Source: Listeria ivanovii subsp. ivanovii (lineage in GTDB: Bacteria > Bacillota > Bacilli > Lactobacillales > Listeriaceae). From it: a stretch of 64,000 nucleotides of DNA. The position numbers were made by a program, and so were the translations under genes. Each line of letters starts with the position of its first letter. Position 1 is the stretch's first letter. The stretch lies in contig NZ_LT906478.1 in the NCBI RefSeq assembly GCF_900187025.1, forward strand, positions 2,855,551 to 2,919,550. The letters are read 5' to 3'. The notes beneath the pieces are model-generated. The model did not search any database, had not been told where the DNA came from, and saw nothing but the letters and a program-made list of their open reading frames with translations. Of this stretch, positions 35,207 to 43,584 are shown piece after piece.

Positions 35207-36355
35207 TTAGTTATTTTTCACTTTTCGGCCTAAAGTAAACCAATACACGATAAAAAATGCTACTAACGCAAAAATGGCAGTCCGATACATTATCGCATAG
35301 TTGTAATAAGTTGCTACTATACTTAAACCAAAACTCCCTGCAGCCATACCTATATCCATCCCTGATAGAAAAGTACCATTTGCTGTTCCTTTGTTATGTG
35401 GCGCAGCTCTATCAACAGCAAGTGCTTGCAGTGCCGGTTGCGACATTCCATAGCCTAGCCCAAAGAATAGTGAAGCAATAAATAAGCTAATTACGCCAGT
35501 CGCAAAGGACAGAATAAGTATTCCCATAATCATCGAAATAGCTCCCGGAATAATAACAAAACGATGTCCCTTCGTATCATATAATCTCCCAGCAAACAAA
35601 CGACTAACAAGCACCATAATAGCCTGTCCAATAAAGTAAACCCATGTTGTTGTAATACCAATTTCTGTTCCATAAACCATCATAAATGTTTGAATGCCAC
35701 CAAGCGGAATCGCCATCAGTAAACAAAGGCCAGCTGGTAGTAACGCTGTCTTCTCAAATAGTTTCATTTTTTGATGAACGATTTTTTCCGATTTTGGAAG
35801 TTTTACTTGCGTCATTAATAACAAAATAAACACCATCAGTACGAGTGAAAAAGTCACTAAAACATCAAAAGAAAAGTAATTCATAATTAAAATAGCAATA
35901 ATGGGTGCGAGCGACATGCCGAGCGCAGTTGTAAGCCCATAAAAGCCAATACCTTCACCCGTTCTGCTTGGTGGTACAAGCTTAGAAACCCCGGTTGCAA
36001 TTGATGTTGTTCCAATCCCCCAGCCTGCCCCGTGAAAAAGTCTTAATATCAACAAGGCCGCAACAGCCGTCGACCAATAAAAATTCACCGTTGTCAGTAT
36101 TAAAATTAAAAAACCAACAATAATTAATAATTTCGGTCCAAATTTATCATTCCAACTTCCGGCAATCGCACGCATCAGCAAAGCAACGATTGAAAATAAT
36201 CCAACTGCTAAACTCGCTTCCATTTGCGTGCCACCAAGTTCAATAATTCGCGCAGGTAAGGTTGGCATAAAAACCATAAAACCAATATAAAGCATCACAC
36301 TTCCAATTAATAAAAATAGGTAGTCCTTCGTCCAAAGTTTTGTCTTATTATCCAA
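35207..36355 (-). CDS. Major facilitator superfamily transporter (probable efflux)
   Basis: 382 residues with twelve hydrophobic segments; the loop 2-3 motif reads GSWNDKFGPKLLI and its C-half repeat GRLYDTKGHRFVI, standard for MFS drug/metabolite exporters. The start is TTG at 36355 with AAGGA upstream. It follows a MarR regulator by 14 bases, so it is likely a MarR-controlled efflux pump; the substrate is unknown. Confidence 0.88.
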   Translation of the reverse strand: MDNKTKLWTKDYLFLLIGSVMLYIGFMVFMPTLPARIIELGGTQMEASLAVGLFSIVALLMRAIAGSWNDKFGPKLLIIVGFLILILTTVNFYWSTAVAALLILRLFHGAGWGIGTTSIATGVSKLVPPSRTGEGIGFYGLTTALGMSLAPIIAILIMNYFSFDVLVTFSLVLMVFILLLMTQVKLPKSEKIVHQKMKLFEKTALLPAGLCLLMAIPLGGIQTFMMVYGTEIGITTTWVYFIGQAIMVLVSRLFAGRLYDTKGHRFVIIPGAISMIMGILILSFATGVISLFIASLFFGLGYGMSQPALQALAVDRAAPHNKGTANGTFLSGMDIGMAAGSFGLSIVATYYNYAIMYRTAIFALVAFFIVYWFTLGRKVKNN

Positions 36356-36369
36356 AATCTATTCCTTCT

Positions 36370-36792
36370 TTACTCCAAATTTGCCGAAACGTTTTTTAAA
36401 ATAGCTGTTAATTGTTCTACATCTTCCTGTGAAATTCCGGCAAACATTTTTTTGCAATTTGCTTCCACGATATCTCGCAGCTCATTCGTTTCTATTCTTC
36501 CTTTTTCAGTCAATGACAAGAGTGATATCCGCCTATCTTCCGAGCTAACCTCTCGAACAATCAGTTCTTTCCTAAGCAACACATCTACAATTCTATTCAC
36601 TGTTGGTGTGTCTTTTTTTGTCCAAAGTGCAATTTCTTTTTGAGAGATTGGTTCATTAGCTTCAATCCCCTCCAAAACAGACCATTGCTCTGGTGTTACA
36701 TCATAACTCGCAATTGCTCGCATCAAAAATAAATGCATTTTCTTTGCTGTCGTGTTTACACTAAATGAAATCTCGTCATAATAACCTCGCAT
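36370..36792 (-). CDS. MarR-family transcriptional regulator
   Basis: 140-residue winged-helix regulator (QWSVLEGIEANEPISQKEIAL, then wing VREVSSEDRRISLLSLTEKG). I place the start at ATG 36792 (MRGYYDE), which has AGAGGATAGCT directly upstream; the longer frame to 36831 runs through the promoter-proximal repeats. It leads a two-gene unit with the MFS transporter and probably represses it through repeats just upstream. Confidence 0.88.
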   Translation of the reverse strand: MRGYYDEISFSVNTTAKKMHLFLMRAIASYDVTPEQWSVLEGIEANEPISQKEIALWTKKDTPTVNRIVDVLLRKELIVREVSSEDRRISLLSLTEKGRIETNELRDIVEANCKKMFAGISQEDVEQLTAILKNVSANLE

Positions 36793-36813
36793 AGCTATCC
36801 TCTTTTCCGTTGC

Positions 36814-36850
36814 CATAACAATAATTGTCATAACAACTATTATACATAAC
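36814..36850 (-). promoter_or_regulatory. Repeat-rich probable operator/promoter of marR
   Basis: On the minus strand GTATAATAG (a -10-like element) is followed by TTGTTATGACAATTATTGTTATGG, containing two TTGTTATG copies and an inverted TTGT/ACAA pair. It is placed where MarR autorepression would act. Confidence 0.45.
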
Positions 36851-36868
36851 TATGTACTATTTTACAAG

Positions 36869-36891
36869 AAAAACAGCCGAATGTTCGGCTG
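36869..36891 (-). terminator. Terminator of the 117-residue unknown gene
   Basis: CAGCCGA pairs with TCGGCTG over a 4-base loop and is followed by Ts on the minus strand, directly after the stop codon at 36895. Confidence 0.8.
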
Positions 36892-36894
36892 CTA

Positions 36895-37248
36895 CTACAA
36901 TAACTCTACATCTATAATGTCTCTAAACTCCATAACGTACTCTTGACCGATAATATCTTTTAAAATAACTTCTTCTGTTAACATATCTATCTCTATTGGG
37001 ACTAAATCCAGTTTTTCAATTTCTCCTAAACCTAAAAAAGCAGAAGGATACTCAAAAGATGCGAGGCGTAAAGAAGAAACATCTGCTTCATGAAAATAGG
37101 TTAGCCGAACAACCCAAGCTCGTTTGGTTGCATCATTTAGTGTAATGAAGAAACTCTCACGTTCTAAATAATCGACTTCCGGACGACTTGTTAGAAAAGC
37201 AGCATTTTTTTGTATTGGGGATTGTTCTTTACGAATTGCTGTCACCAT
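36895..37248 (-). CDS. Conserved Listeria protein of unknown function
   Basis: 117 residues, soluble, no cysteine and no recognised domain; the pattern suggests alternating strands (ESFFITLND, RAWVVRLTYF, IEIDMLTEEVILKDI). The start is ATG 37248 with GAGGTG eight bases upstream rather than an ATA/ATG reading at 37257. It is monocistronic with its own terminator, divergent from the nitroreductase gene. Confidence 0.7.
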   Translation of the reverse strand: MVTAIRKEQSPIQKNAAFLTSRPEVDYLERESFFITLNDATKRAWVVRLTYFHEADVSSLRLASFEYPSAFLGLGEIEKLDLVPIEIDMLTEEVILKDIIGQEYVMEFRDIIDVELL

Positions 37249-37373
37249 AATGATCACCTCTTAATATTATTATACGAACAAACGTTCTTAAAAGCAACTA
37301 TTTTACTTAAAATTTTTTTGATAAGAGCCACAACCCGTTTAGCGCTTACATGAAATATTCCCGACAAAAACGC

Positions 37374-37401
37374 TTGCAAATTAATAAATAGTTGCTATAC
37401 T
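37374..37401 (+). promoter_or_regulatory. SigA-type promoter of the nitroreductase gene
   Basis: TTGCAA (37374-37379), 16-base spacer, TATACT (37396-37401); the start codon follows 40 bases later after CAAAGGAG. Confidence 0.75.
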
Positions 37402-37411
37402 TATGTAAGTA
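37398..37411 (+). promoter_or_regulatory. Inverted repeat overlapping the nitroreductase -10 element
   Basis: TACTTATGTAAGTA is a 6-2-6 inverted repeat placed over the -10 and start region. Its TACT...AGTA ends resemble the operators of the HxlR-family quinone sensor YodB, which controls a nitroreductase in B. subtilis; the equivalence is inference. Confidence 0.5.
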
Positions 37412-37440
37412 AATAACATTAACAAAGGAGAATTATTATC

Positions 37441-38040
37441 ATGACTAATACATTTTTAGATTCCATTAAAGTTCGTCGCTCTATTTACGCACTAGACAAA
37501 AACGTTTCATTAGAAGATTCCAAAATAGAAGAAATCGTTAAAGACGCCGTAAAATATAGCCCCTCTTCCTTCAACTCTCAAAGTTCACGTGCAGTTATTC
37601 TTTTAGGAGAAAGCCACAACAAACTTTGGAATATTGTAGAAGATACCTTACGCGCTATTGTTCCAGCTGAAAACTTTGCAGCAACTGCTGAAAAAGTTGG
37701 ATCTTTCCGCGCTGGATACGGAACAGTTCTTTTCTTTGAAGATAATGCTGTTATCGAAGGCTTGCAAGAAAACTTTGCTTTATATGCAGACAACTTCCCA
37801 GTTTGGGCTGAACAATCTACAGGTATTGCACAACACTCTGTATGGGTTGCTCTTGCCAATGCTGGTATTGGGGCTTCTCTTCAACATTATAACCCTCTAA
37901 TTGACGATGCCGTTAAAACTGAATGGGATATTCCTGCAAGCTGGAACTTACGCGCTCAAATGCCCTTTGGTAACATCGTTCAAGAAGCTGGCGAAAAAGA
38001 ATTTATCGATGACGCTGACCGTTTCCGCGTTTTCAAATAA
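37441..38040 (+). CDS. Nitroreductase-family FMN oxidoreductase
   Basis: 199 residues; the N-terminal FMN-binding VRRSIYALDK, YSPSSFNSQSSRAVIL and the C-terminal QMPFGNIVQEAGEKEF are typical of the NfsB/YodC-YdgI group that reduces quinones, azo or nitro compounds with NAD(P)H. It is one of few plus-strand genes, with a clear promoter and a candidate redox-sensor operator. A thioredoxin-like gene lies convergent across the terminator. Confidence 0.92.
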   Translation: MTNTFLDSIKVRRSIYALDKNVSLEDSKIEEIVKDAVKYSPSSFNSQSSRAVILLGESHNKLWNIVEDTLRAIVPAENFAATAEKVGSFRAGYGTVLFFEDNAVIEGLQENFALYADNFPVWAEQSTGIAQHSVWVALANAGIGASLQHYNPLIDDAVKTEWDIPASWNLRAQMPFGNIVQEAGEKEFIDDADRFRVFK

Positions 38041-38044
38041 TAAA

Positions 38045-38060
38045 TGTTTCACGTGAAACA
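38045..38060. other. parS site (ParB-binding), 3' of the nitroreductase gene
   Basis: Perfect TGTTTCACGTGAAACA, 4 bases after the nitroreductase stop codon, 483 bp from the next perfect copy. Confidence 0.93.
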
Positions 38061-38065
38061 AAAAA

Positions 38066-38094
38066 ATTCCGCGACCATTAACCGGTATCGCGGA
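38066..38094. terminator. Bidirectional terminator between nitroreductase and thioredoxin-like genes
   Basis: ATTCCGCGA and TCGCGGAAT form a perfect 9-bp stem around 11 bases, with A and T runs on either side, between two convergent stops. Confidence 0.88.
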
Positions 38095-38098
38095 ATCT

Positions 38099-38419
38099 TT
38101 ATTTTGCTAGACTTCTAAATCTACTTCTTAATTCTTCACAACTAACAATACCAGCAATTGCACCTTTAATCTCCCCATCCACAATAATGAGCGAATTCGG
38201 TATCCCTTTAACATCAAATTTTTGTGCTAAAGCTCGTTGTTTATCTACATTAATTTTTACAACTTGGACATTACCTTCTTCGACCTCCGAAAACTGCTCA
38301 AGCGTTGGCCAAAAACATCGGCAAGGAGCACACCATTCCGCCCAAAAATTAAGTAATATCTTAGGATGGCTACTAATAAGCTCTTCCAAGTTCTCTTCTT
38401 TTGCAAAAATAATCGCCAT
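38099..38419 (-). CDS. Thioredoxin-like protein
   Basis: 106 residues with the redox motif WCAPC and the cis-proline loop GIPNSLIIVDG. The helix after the active site reads RCFWPTL instead of the usual KMIAP, and a third Cys follows two residues after the CxxC, so this is a divergent thioredoxin rather than the housekeeping TrxA. Start at ATG 38419 with GAGGTGG upstream. Confidence 0.88.
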   Translation of the reverse strand: MAIIFAKEENLEELISSHPKILLNFWAEWCAPCRCFWPTLEQFSEVEEGNVQVVKINVDKQRALAQKFDVKGIPNSLIIVDGEIKGAIAGIVSCEELRSRFRSLAK

Positions 38420-38527
38420 ACATATCCACCTCACATTCAGAATATTCTAAAGTTGTATTATGGTCAAGTAAAGGGTTCTAAAATAGCAATATATCTTGCT
38501 TTTTGTTCATTTTTTGACACTTTTAAA

Positions 38528-38543
38528 TGTTTCACGTGAAACA
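38528..38543. other. parS site (ParB-binding), 3' of pgmB
   Basis: Perfect TGTTTCACGTGAAACA, directly after the beta-phosphoglucomutase stop codon, at the end of the ycj-like operon. Confidence 0.93.
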
Positions 38544-38545
38544 TT

Positions 38546-39208
38546 TTATTTACTATGTAATATTTCTAAAATACGCAAATCAAGCAAACCTGTATTTTTT
38601 ACTGTCATATCTGCATCACGAAGTCCTGAACCAACGCCCACACTAATAATACCAGCTGCGTTTATTGCTTCAATTCCCGCTTGAGCATCCTCCACACCGA
38701 TTACTTCTGCCCGTTTAAGTCCCAGCTCACGTGTTGCTTCAATAAAGATTTCAGGATCTGGTTTTGATTTAGTAATCTTGGCTGCATCAACAATGTAGTC
38801 GAATTCTTGCTCCATTTCCAATGCGCTTAGCACCGTATGAGCATTTTTAGAGACAGAGGCAATCGCACATTTTAAGTGCTGCTTTTTCAGTGCCACAATC
38901 AGTTCTTTAATCCCTGGCAACACATCAGCTGGTGTGATTTCTTGCAACAAACTAACATAAAATTCATTTTTATCTGCGGCAAGTGCTTCTATTTCTTCTT
39001 GTGTAAAATCATTTTCGCGGTTATCTTTCTTTAAAATAAGCAGCAATGAGTCAATTCTGCTTACTCCTTTTAAATTTTCATTAAATGCCTCGTCAAATTC
39101 AATACCGATACTCTCTGCTGTTTTTTTCCAAGCAAGGTAATGATAATGTGCTGTATCTGTGATGACGCCATCTAAATCAAATAGTACTCCTTTTAAAGCT
39201 GTTGTCAT
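38546..39208 (-). CDS. pgmB: Beta-phosphoglucomutase (HAD family)
   Basis: Interconverts beta-glucose-1-phosphate and glucose-6-phosphate. 220 residues: nucleophile and acid Asp in GVLFDLDGVITDTAHYHYLAW, cap domain, and motifs ASVSKNA, KSKPDPEIF and GVEDAQAGIEA. The ATG at 39208 overlaps the glycerate kinase stop in TAATG, with AAGGA upstream. It takes the beta-Glc-1-P released by the GH65 phosphorylase and corresponds to YcjU of E. coli. Last gene of the operon. Confidence 0.93.
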   Translation of the reverse strand: MTTALKGVLFDLDGVITDTAHYHYLAWKKTAESIGIEFDEAFNENLKGVSRIDSLLLILKKDNRENDFTQEEIEALAADKNEFYVSLLQEITPADVLPGIKELIVALKKQHLKCAIASVSKNAHTVLSALEMEQEFDYIVDAAKITKSKPDPEIFIEATRELGLKRAEVIGVEDAQAGIEAINAAGIISVGVGSGLRDADMTVKNTGLLDLRILEILHSK

Positions 39209-40326
39209 TAAACTCGTCCTTTCCAAACTGCCGCAACATTTCGTGCGGTCCTTCTTAAATTATTTGGGGTTTCTTTAAGTATTTGTTCTAATGTTGCAGG
39301 TTGTGCGATGGACGCGAATACAGCAGTAATTCCAGCTTCATAAACAGCGTCTAACCCATCCCCTACGCTCCCACAAATGGCAATAACTGGTATTCCGTGG
39401 GGAACTTGTTTTGCGACTCCCACTGGTGCTTTACCTTCTGCAGTCTGCCCATCCATTTTTCCTTCGCCAACAATAACTAAATCAGCGTCTTTACATATCG
39501 CTTGCATCTGAAGTGCTTCCAGAACAAAGTCGATGCCCGAAAGTAAATTTGCTTCCAAAAACGTTGCAAGACCAGCGCCAATCCCACCACCAGCTCCTGC
39601 GCGCGGCATAGTAAGCATCGCAGAGTTGGCAAGTTGATAGAAATGTTGCATTGCTTCATCGGCCTTAAGTAAGTCCGTTTTTAGCAACCCTTTCTGCGGA
39701 CCAAAAACAAATGTTGCACCTTTTTCCCCACAAAGCGGATTCTCCACATCTGTAACCACATTAATAGTCACGTTTTTTAGCTCTGCTGGAACATTTTTAG
39801 CATTTATTGTTGCTATCTTTGCTAAATTCACACCAATGGCTTCTAGCGTTTGCCCAGTATTATCTAAAAACTCGTATCCAAGTGCACTAGCCATACCAAT
39901 TCCACCATCGTTTGAAGCGCTTCCACCAATACCAACAATAATTTCTCTTGCGCCTTTTTGAATGGCATAGAGAATAAGTTCGCCTACTCCTTTGGTGCTT
40001 ACCAGAAGTGGATTTCTTTGGCTTAGCGGAACTAAGTGTAAACCACACGCTTCAGCCATTTCGATCAGTGCCTTTTGATTTCCCTTTGTAAAAGCAATTT
40101 CTGCTGGAACTTCATCACCAAAAGGACCAGAAACGTTAATTTTCATTTTAGTCGCACTAAAGGCCTCACTTAAAATTGACATTGTCCCTTCTCCGCCGTC
40201 ACCAATAGGAAGAGTATAATAAGTTGCATACGGATAAATTTCTTGAAAGCCCTCTTTAATATACTCTGCCACCTGATGCGCCGTCAAACTTTCTTTAAAA
40301 GAATCCGGCGCAATAACAATTTTCAT
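39208..40326 (-). CDS. glxK: Glycerate kinase (GlxK/GarK type)
   Basis: Phosphorylates D-glycerate with ATP, feeding glycolysis. 372 residues with the family start IAPDSFKESLTAHQVA, GGEGTMS, GVGGSASNDGGIGMASALG and GEGKMDGQTA motifs. It overlaps the GH65 gene in ATGA. A glycerate kinase inside this operon makes sense if the GH13_18 enzyme phosphorolyses glucosylglycerate and releases glycerate; the E. coli ycj cluster lacks this gene. Confidence 0.92.
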   Translation of the reverse strand: MKIVIAPDSFKESLTAHQVAEYIKEGFQEIYPYATYYTLPIGDGGEGTMSILSEAFSATKMKINVSGPFGDEVPAEIAFTKGNQKALIEMAEACGLHLVPLSQRNPLLVSTKGVGELILYAIQKGAREIIVGIGGSASNDGGIGMASALGYEFLDNTGQTLEAIGVNLAKIATINAKNVPAELKNVTINVVTDVENPLCGEKGATFVFGPQKGLLKTDLLKADEAMQHFYQLANSAMLTMPRAGAGGGIGAGLATFLEANLLSGIDFVLEALQMQAICKDADLVIVGEGKMDGQTAEGKAPVGVAKQVPHGIPVIAICGSVGDGLDAVYEAGITAVFASIAQPATLEQILKETPNNLRRTARNVAAVWKGRV

Positions 40327-42500
40327 AAAGACACACCCTTTTGTTCAAAGTTAATAGTTAGTCTATCCGTTAACTGATGTTTTTCTCCGTCGATAATTAA
40401 TTCTAGCACGCTTTTCGTTGTTTTTGAAAGCTCTAATGTTTTGGGAGTTATTTTAAAACCAATTCGTTCCTTATTCCAGACAAATTCAAACGCCACCGAT
40501 TGCCATGCTTCTGGCAAATTCGGGGAAACTTGGAGTAATTCCTCACTAGTGTCAATCCCAGCAAAGCCAAAAATCACTGTGAGCCAAATCGCACCAAGCG
40601 AGGCTGCATGAAGTCCATCATCTGATGAATGCGGTTCACTGCCAAGATCAATTAAACACGCCTCTTGGAAAAATTGGTATGCTTGCTCCCTATCACCTAG
40701 CCGATTTTCTACTATTGCATGAATCGCCTTACTTAAAGAAGAATCATGAATTGTCCGTTTTTCATAATAATCCAAGTTTTTCTTCATCGTTTCAGTATCA
40801 AAAATAGTTGGGAAAAGATAAAATAACATGACTAAATCAGCTTGCTTCAAAATTTGCAAATCATTCACTTCTTGCCTGGAATAATCTAGTAGAATCCCTT
40901 GTTTACCTTGCGCAGCTTTGTATTTGTCCAATTTTATCCAAGCTTTTTGCAAAAATGTGTCGTCTTGGGGGACTAGCCCTGCCGAATTCGCAACGGGTAA
41001 ATATAACTTCGCTAGGAAATCTTTGGCACGTTTTTGGAATGCTTGATTTTCTTTATTCCAAATCATTGCTTTTTCTACATTATAATACGCCATGTAATTA
41101 GTATACGTATTATTATCAATATGCTCTGTGTATTCGTCTGGTCCAATAACATCAAGTATCTCCAGAAGTCCATTACGATTAATTGCTCGGCTTATCCAAA
41201 ATTCAGCAGTTTCAAGGAGCATTTCTGCCCCGTAATCAGTCATAAACTGTTCATCCTTGGTTGCCACCACATATCCACACACCGCAAAAGCAATATCGGC
41301 TACTAAATGGTGCTCTGAAATAGCAGAGGCAACCTTTTGGCGAGTTCCTGTCCGAATGTTAATCGCTGCAAATTCTGGTGTCTCTTCTTTGCCAGAAAAT
41401 GCGCTCTCCCACGGATAAAGTGCTCCTTTATAGCCATTTTTCATTGCTTTTTCTTTTGCTTCTTTCAAGTGAAGATACCGATATTGTAGTAATTGTTTAG
41501 CCGTTTTCGGTTGATTATATAAGAAAAATGGCAAGATGAAAATTTCTGTATCCCAGAAAACATGTCCTTTATAGCCTTCACCGGTCAATCCTTTTGCCCC
41601 AACACTACAACGAATATCATCTTTTGGCGTCATAATTTCTAAGTGATAACAAGCAAAATCAAGCGCAAATTGGTCCATTCCATTCGTACTATCCAACTGA
41701 ACACCTACTGACTGCCAAAAATCGGCCCAAGCTTGGTCTGAAGGTACTTTTAATTCTTGATAGGTCGTATTGAGAATTTCGACATCTAATTTGCCAAGTG
41801 AAGTATTAACCGAGCTAATTTTTTCCAAAGTGAAGGTCTCATTTGCTTTCATGTTCTGCTCTACTTCCGTCATTAGTTGGCGGTTTTTTGCTGTAAAAAC
41901 ACCTTTAACATTCATTCTAGTTGCCACAACGATTCGCTGTTTGCTTTCAATCGTCTCATATTCCCCAACCATCAATTCTTCATCAAAAATTCGCAAACTT
42001 AATTCCCTCAGCTGCTGCGTTCCAAAATTCGTTTGCTGCGCATCAATCCCAGTCCGCACTTTCACCACACCAGCATCTGTCAAAGGGGTAATTTCCACCC
42101 TAGTAGCAACCAAATGTTGCGCTACTTTCGAAACAAATCGATGAAAATTAATCTGATATTTTTTATGTGCGTTATTTTCCCAAGTGATTTTTCTGACTAA
42201 TTCTCCTGTATTCATATCTAAATAACGTTCATAACTATGGACGGCTCCTGCTTGCATAGAAAAAGCTTCTCCATCAAGCGTCAACTGGAATCGCATGATG
42301 TCTGGTAAATTCACTAATTCCGAACTTGTTGATCCACTTGGTCTGTTATAAATCCCAGCTACATACATCCCGCGAACTTGCTCTGGATAGTCTTCCTCCA
42401 ATGCTCCGCGAATACCCAAATAACCATTCCCAATAGTCATTTGGCTACCATATTTATTTAGATAATCTACTGCAAATTCCTTCTCGATTATTTTCTTCAT
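40323..42500 (-). CDS. GH65 family disaccharide phosphorylase (maltose/kojibiose phosphorylase-like)
   Basis: Inverting phosphorylase of 725 residues that splits an alpha-linked glucose disaccharide to beta-Glc-1-P and sugar. Visible are GHVFWDTEIFILPFFLYNQP, the catalytic acid Glu in DVIGPDEYTEHIDNN, and phosphate-binding GIHAASLG-like DGLHAASLGAIW. Usually annotated maltose phosphorylase, but the E. coli counterpart in the same gene order, YcjT, is a kojibiose phosphorylase, so linkage specificity is open. It overlaps the neighbours on both sides by four bases; pgmB, two genes on, takes its beta-Glc-1-P. Confidence 0.92.
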   Translation of the reverse strand: MKKIIEKEFAVDYLNKYGSQMTIGNGYLGIRGALEEDYPEQVRGMYVAGIYNRPSGSTSSELVNLPDIMRFQLTLDGEAFSMQAGAVHSYERYLDMNTGELVRKITWENNAHKKYQINFHRFVSKVAQHLVATRVEITPLTDAGVVKVRTGIDAQQTNFGTQQLRELSLRIFDEELMVGEYETIESKQRIVVATRMNVKGVFTAKNRQLMTEVEQNMKANETFTLEKISSVNTSLGKLDVEILNTTYQELKVPSDQAWADFWQSVGVQLDSTNGMDQFALDFACYHLEIMTPKDDIRCSVGAKGLTGEGYKGHVFWDTEIFILPFFLYNQPKTAKQLLQYRYLHLKEAKEKAMKNGYKGALYPWESAFSGKEETPEFAAINIRTGTRQKVASAISEHHLVADIAFAVCGYVVATKDEQFMTDYGAEMLLETAEFWISRAINRNGLLEILDVIGPDEYTEHIDNNTYTNYMAYYNVEKAMIWNKENQAFQKRAKDFLAKLYLPVANSAGLVPQDDTFLQKAWIKLDKYKAAQGKQGILLDYSRQEVNDLQILKQADLVMLFYLFPTIFDTETMKKNLDYYEKRTIHDSSLSKAIHAIVENRLGDREQAYQFFQEACLIDLGSEPHSSDDGLHAASLGAIWLTVIFGFAGIDTSEELLQVSPNLPEAWQSVAFEFVWNKERIGFKITPKTLELSKTTKSVLELIIDGEKHQLTDRLTINFEQKGVSL

Positions 42501-43528
42501 AAAGAAACACTCTCACCTTTTTCTGCCGATTCGTATAAACTTTCAACGATTTTTTGAATTCTGTAACCTTGTTCTGCGTTCGCGAGTTGTTCATTCGATG
42601 CTCCGAGCACACTATTTACAAATGCCTTCATGCTATTCTCATGCTTGTCCTCATCAAGTGCTCCAAGCTGCTCTAAAAGCTGGAACTCCCCAGCATTATC
42701 CGTATAAATTTCAGCCGGATACAAACTACCACCTGCCAAATCACCAAAAAAGTTCACATTCAAGATGCTCTCTGGTTTAATGTGCAAGGCAAATGAAGTA
42801 TCTAGCTCAATAAGTCCACCATTTTCTAGCTCAATAAACCCAAATAACGCATCTTCCACCGTATATTTCCTCGGATCCCATGAACCAAATGTACCGTGGT
42901 TTTTTTTCGTGCCGATTTTTTGGAAACTTTTCGCCGTAACTTTTTTTACTTTTGGAAAACCGAGCACGAACATCGCCGCATCAAGCATGTGAATCCCCAT
43001 GTCAATTAATGGACCTCCACCTTGCATCTCTTTATTTGTGAAGGTTCCCCATCCTGGTACTCCTGAACGTCTAAGCGCAGTTGCCTTCACACAATAGATC
43101 TCCCCAAAAAGAGCCGCATTTTGCTTTAAAAATCGTGCTTCACTTGAAAAACGGTGGTGAAAATCATAGGCTAAAATCGTTTTTTTCTGTTCGGCCAATT
43201 CCCACATCGCTTTAGCTTCTAGTGCACTCATTGCGGGTGGCTTTTCACACATAACTGCCGCCCCATGATTAAGTGCCAACATTACATTATCAAAATGGAA
43301 CCGATTTGGCGTACAAATACTGACTATATCAATTTCTTCTGATGCAAACATTTCTTCTGCAGTTGGGTAATATCTTTGAAAACCATTTTTCACTTGAAAT
43401 TCTTTGCCACGTTCCATGCTCGGATCACACACTGCAATCAGCTCTAGTTCATCTCTTGTTTGATAATATGCGGCGTGTACTTTCTCTGCAACTTGTCCTG
43501 CTCCTATAATTGCAACTCTTTTTTTCAT
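42497..43528 (-). CDS. Gfo/Idh/MocA family sugar dehydrogenase (YcjS-like)
   Basis: 343 residues: Rossmann motif VAIIGAGQVAEKVHAAYY, the family EKPPAMS motif with catalytic Lys and GGGPLIDMGIHMLDAA with catalytic His. In E. coli YcjS reduces/oxidises the 3-position of glucosides with NAD. Here the gene stands in the equivalent place in a cluster with the isomerase and the Zn-type dehydrogenase. It overlaps the GH65 gene in ATGA. Confidence 0.9.
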   Translation of the reverse strand: MKKRVAIIGAGQVAEKVHAAYYQTRDELELIAVCDPSMERGKEFQVKNGFQRYYPTAEEMFASEEIDIVSICTPNRFHFDNVMLALNHGAAVMCEKPPAMSALEAKAMWELAEQKKTILAYDFHHRFSSEARFLKQNAALFGEIYCVKATALRRSGVPGWGTFTNKEMQGGGPLIDMGIHMLDAAMFVLGFPKVKKVTAKSFQKIGTKKNHGTFGSWDPRKYTVEDALFGFIELENGGLIELDTSFALHIKPESILNVNFFGDLAGGSLYPAEIYTDNAGEFQLLEQLGALDEDKHENSMKAFVNSVLGASNEQLANAEQGYRIQKIVESLYESAEKGESVSL

Positions 43529-43546
43529 ATCCGAAACTCCTTTTAG

Positions 43547-43580
43547 AAAAATCCGCCCGCTTGAATTGGGGCGGATTTTC
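43547..43580 (-). terminator. Hairpin with T-run inside the carbohydrate operon
   Basis: AAAATCCGCCC pairs with GGGCGGATTTT over a 9-10 base loop, ending in Ts on the minus strand. It lies between the isomerase and dehydrogenase genes, so it may reduce expression of the five downstream genes. Confidence 0.8.
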
Positions 43581-43584
43581 TATT

